64,000 bases of DNA from contig NZ_KB913013.1 in the NCBI RefSeq assembly GCF_000383955.1, forward strand, positions 5,227,694-5,291,693. Reading direction: 5' to 3'. Position numbers and translations under genes: made by a program. Below the pieces are notes generated by a model. The model ran no database searches and had not been told where the DNA came from. It worked only from the letters and a program-made list of their open reading frames with translations. Origin of the DNA: Rudanella lutea DSM 19387 (lineage in GTDB: Bacteria > Bacteroidota > Bacteroidia > Cytophagales > Spirosomataceae). Numbering within the stretch: position 1 is the stretch's first letter; each line of letters starts with the position of its first letter. Positions 60,378 through 64,000 of this stretch are shown piece by piece.

Positions 60378-60380
60378 AAC

Positions 60381-61301
60381 TTAAAATTTAAGCCCCACGT
60401 TGAGCCCCACAATTCGGCGTTTGGTGTTGCTGACTTCTTTTAGCACATCCTCAAAACCGTGCTGGTATACCAGATCCAGAAAGAGTGGCCCTGCATCGAA
60501 GCCCAGATTGGCCAGCCCCATAATGGTCGACCGGCGGAAATCGCCCCGCTCAAAGTTGAAATCATTGTTGCGGACACCCGTTGGCGCGGCATACTGAGCG
60601 CCCACCTGAAGCCGAACGGCCGATACCCCCCGGGGCGACTGCGCCAGTTTGATCCCAACATACACCGGTACGTGAATGTACCGCTGATCAATATTGCCGG
60701 TAATGTCTTCCAGGTTCGCGCCGTCGCCTTTCTGGTAAAAATCATTGCTCGACGTCAGGTACTCAAAGCCGATCTGCCCAAATACACGGCCTCCACCCCG
60801 GATAAAACCCCCGAGTTGCCAGCCCAATCGGCCCGTCAGCGCATCGCCGTTCACATCTTCGCCCTCAAAGCGGGTTGAGTTGCCACCTGCATACACCCCA
60901 AACGTGAAGTTTTTGTAGTTCAGTCGATCATCACGTTGGTCGTCGCGTTCGTTTTTGTCGGGCTCATCACCATTTCGACGCAACAGCCGCTCGGTATCCC
61001 GTTGCCCATCGCGGTATCCCTCGCGGTAGGCGTCGAGCATTTCCCGGCCATTGCCCGATGGGCGCATCTCCCGTTCATCGCGCATGGGTCCCAAACGTTC
61101 ATTGCGGTAGGGGCTTACGTCCCGGTAAGGCCGGTCGTTGCGGAAATCGCGCCGGTACTCTCGATCATCGCGTTCGGGCCGGTTGCTGCGGTCGTCGGAC
61201 CGAAACCGGTCGTAGTCGTTTGTGTTTCGTTGGCCGTATGCCAAACTGCCTCCCAGCACACCCAGTGTGCAGAGCGCTACCTGTACCGTATGTTTCATCA
61301 C
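60381..61301 (-). CDS. outer-membrane barrel with Arg/Asp-rich extension
   Basis: 306 residues. Signal peptide ends near AYGQ. Then about 100 residues of Arg/Asp/Asn-rich low-complexity sequence (RPERDDREYRRDFRNDRPYRD...). A barrel follows from FTFGVYAGGNSTRF, with strands GQIGFEYLTSSNDF, VYVGIKLAQ and GLNVGLKF at the end. The strand order and tail (KRRIVGLNVGLKF) match the neighbour at 61444, so they are paralogues. A membrane start is assumed at MMKHTV (or MKHTV). Function unknown. Confidence 0.8.
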   Translation of the reverse strand: MMKHTVQVALCTLGVLGGSLAYGQRNTNDYDRFRSDDRSNRPERDDREYRRDFRNDRPYRDVSPYRNERLGPMRDEREMRPSGNGREMLDAYREGYRDGQRDTERLLRRNGDEPDKNERDDQRDDRLNYKNFTFGVYAGGNSTRFEGEDVNGDALTGRLGWQLGGFIRGGGRVFGQIGFEYLTSSNDFYQKGDGANLEDITGNIDQRYIHVPVYVGIKLAQSPRGVSAVRLQVGAQYAAPTGVRNNDFNFERGDFRRSTIMGLANLGFDAGPLFLDLVYQHGFEDVLKEVSNTKRRIVGLNVGLKF

Positions 61302-61394
61302 GTTGAGTTGTGGGTAACAATTGTTGCCCTATTGGATAACAAGGCAAAAGGGGCTATGTTCGGAAATACTGCCTAAACCCAGACAACGAGGCAC

Positions 61395-61419
61395 AAAAAA
61401 ACCACCCCGTTGGGGGTGG
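61395..61419 (-). terminator. intrinsic terminator of the second barrel gene
   Basis: Stem CCACCCC/GGGGTGG (61402-61408, 61413-61419), loop 4 nt; on the minus strand followed by seven T (61395-61401). Confidence 0.92.
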
Positions 61420-61443
61420 CTGGCAAATGTTGTTTGGTCAGGC

Positions 61444-62355
61444 TTAGAAACGGAAGCCTACATTGAAGGCCCACATCCGGCGTTTGGTATCCGCGTTGTC
61501 GAATACGTTTTGCAAGCCGTGGTTGTACACCGCATCGAGGGTTACAGGCCCAAGGTTGATACCAGCACCCAGCAGACCGTTCAGAATCGTACGATTCAGG
61601 TCGTCGCGGTTCAGATTGAAGTTGTTGTTACCGATTGACACCAGCGACGACAGTTCCAAACCAGCTTGCAGACGCAGACCAGCCAAAGCACCGATGCGGG
61701 CACCTACGTAAGCCGGAATAGCCAGGAAGTGCTGATCGATTTGTCCACGCACATCAGCGCCCGTTGTTGCTGTGCCTGAAGTTGGGTTACCAATGGCTGA
61801 ACCACTTCGAACTAAGTTTGAGGTTGAGTTCCGATACTCCAGACCAATCTGACCGAAGATCGTACCACCCGAGCGGCCGTAAATACCGGCCTGCCAGCCT
61901 GTGCGGTAAGCATCGTCCGGGATAGGCTCATTCACAAACCGCGAGAAGTTCAAACCCGCATACACCCCAAACTTACCATCTTTACCCCAGGCCCGGTCGC
62001 CGTTGGTATCCCGAGTCCGGGTAGGCGTAGTACCGTAGTCGGAAGTTGTTGTCGTTGTGGTAGTCGTAGCGTTGTACGTAGGAGCGCTGTTCATCGCACC
62101 TGTTCCGGTTGTGTTGCCGGTGCTGCCTGAGCTGTAGGTGCCATTGCTGGTGGTGCCGGTTCCCATCGACTCAGTACCGCTCATGGTGCCGGTCGTGTTG
62201 GCGTTGTACGTTGGCGACGACGACATGTTTGTATTGGTGGTTGTCGTCGTTGATGACATCGAGCCTGACGTAGTCGACTCGGAGTTTGTTTGTGCGTAGA
62301 CTGCACCCGTAGCCAGCAGGCAAAGTGCGAAAACTGATTTTTTCATGACTTTCAT
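61444..62355 (-). CDS. outer-membrane barrel with Thr/Ser/Gly-rich extension
   Basis: 303 residues. Signal peptide ends VYAQ; then about 100 residues almost entirely Thr, Ser, Gly, Met, Asn (SMSSTTTTTNTNMSSSPTYN...). The barrel starts at KFGVYAGLNFSRF and ends AFNVGFRF, with GQIGLEYRN, AIPAYVGARIG and KRRMWAFNVGF shared in order with the neighbour. The two seem to be a tandem duplication whose linkers diverged in chemistry. An ATG 9 bp inside (MKKSVFAL) is an alternative start. Own terminator at 61395. Confidence 0.82.
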   Translation of the reverse strand: MKVMKKSVFALCLLATGAVYAQTNSESTTSGSMSSTTTTTNTNMSSSPTYNANTTGTMSGTESMGTGTTSNGTYSSGSTGNTTGTGAMNSAPTYNATTTTTTTTSDYGTTPTRTRDTNGDRAWGKDGKFGVYAGLNFSRFVNEPIPDDAYRTGWQAGIYGRSGGTIFGQIGLEYRNSTSNLVRSGSAIGNPTSGTATTGADVRGQIDQHFLAIPAYVGARIGALAGLRLQAGLELSSLVSIGNNNFNLNRDDLNRTILNGLLGAGINLGPVTLDAVYNHGLQNVFDNADTKRRMWAFNVGFRF

Positions 62356-62375
62356 AACGTTTAGTGAATTGTACT

Positions 62376-62407
62376 AAAAAGGGGTGTGATCAAGCAGACC
62401 ACACCCC
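62376..62407 (-). terminator. intrinsic terminator of pgi
   Basis: Arms GGGGTGTG (62381-62388) and CACACCCC (62400-62407); on the minus strand followed by five T (62376-62380). Confidence 0.88.
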
Positions 62408-62434
62408 CTTAACAGACGAGAGAAAAGCAATGTT

Positions 62435-64000
<1,566 letters not shown>

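Overview
The window looks like a chromosomal segment of a Bacteroidota bacterium, most probably a Cytophagales member near Spirosoma (family Spirosomataceae). The evidence is the gene set: two TonB-dependent receptors, one paired with a GLPGLI protein and one with a DUF4249 lipoprotein; many secreted proteins with signal peptides; a subclass A2 type class A beta-lactamase; and an alpha-E protein. It is supported by at least twelve start-proximal promoters of the Bacteroidota type (TAnnTTTG), one of them with TTG 19 nt upstream. Genus is inference. I see no phage, insertion sequence, integrase, CRISPR array or rRNA. The only RNA gene I can support is a tRNA-Leu(CAA).

Layout. 1-2086 (minus): a TPR protein (runs off the left edge), a small membrane protein and an OmpR-type response regulator; 11-bp-phased CTTAGA boxes lie upstream of the first two. 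2272-5800: isoleucyl-tRNA synthetase with its promoter. 5890-9582: a Tat-type phosphoesterase, a secreted family protein often called asparagine synthetase B, and an ABC permease. 9790-12021: tRNA-Leu, an SDR oxidoreductase and a secreted nucleoside hydrolase. 12126-15962: a 1278-residue fusion of DUF6807, a propeller, HEAT-like helices and cytochrome c. 16104-24363: polysaccharide deacetylase, PepSY membrane protein, small lipoprotein, MogA, GDPD-like enzyme, thioesterase, GH13-like protein, a LURP-one-like protein and a beta-lactamase. 24541-33174: radical SAM/SPASM, alpha-E, barrel, SDR, DinB, EcsC, isochorismatase-fold hydrolase and GH1. 33218-36885: GLPGLI plus receptor. 37304-40676: sensor kinase and receiver, PhzF, and a hypothetical. 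40854-46552: UV endonuclease, then a TetR regulator diverging from a three-gene export operon. 46648-52913: YwqK/TonB-C protein, glycosyltransferase 9, DUF4249 lipoprotein with receptor, and a diacylglycerol kinase-like enzyme. 52929-64000: App1 phosphatase, PolX, small membrane proteins, methyltransferase, ThyA, OsmC, siroheme enzyme, two paralogous barrels and Pgi (runs off the right edge).

How parts fit together. The export operon encodes an ABC exporter membrane domain with no ATPase domain, a HlyD adaptor and a TolC-like channel, with overlapping start/stop codons; its promoter overlaps a palindrome suited to the TetR protein. The two receptor pairs are typical Bacteroidota uptake modules. 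The lipid kinase and the App1 phosphatase, which by family run opposite directions of the diacylglycerol/phosphatidate step, are transcribed away from each other with 15 bp between start codons.

Most striking: (1) the phased CTTAGA boxes beside the response regulator; (2) an IleRS whose HIGH motif reads GIHH; (3) the ATPase-less exporter operon with its operator; (4) a PolX that has lost all three polymerase aspartates but keeps its PHP domain; (5) long hairpins at gene ends whose arms are built of short degenerate direct repeats, with a different short word in different gaps.
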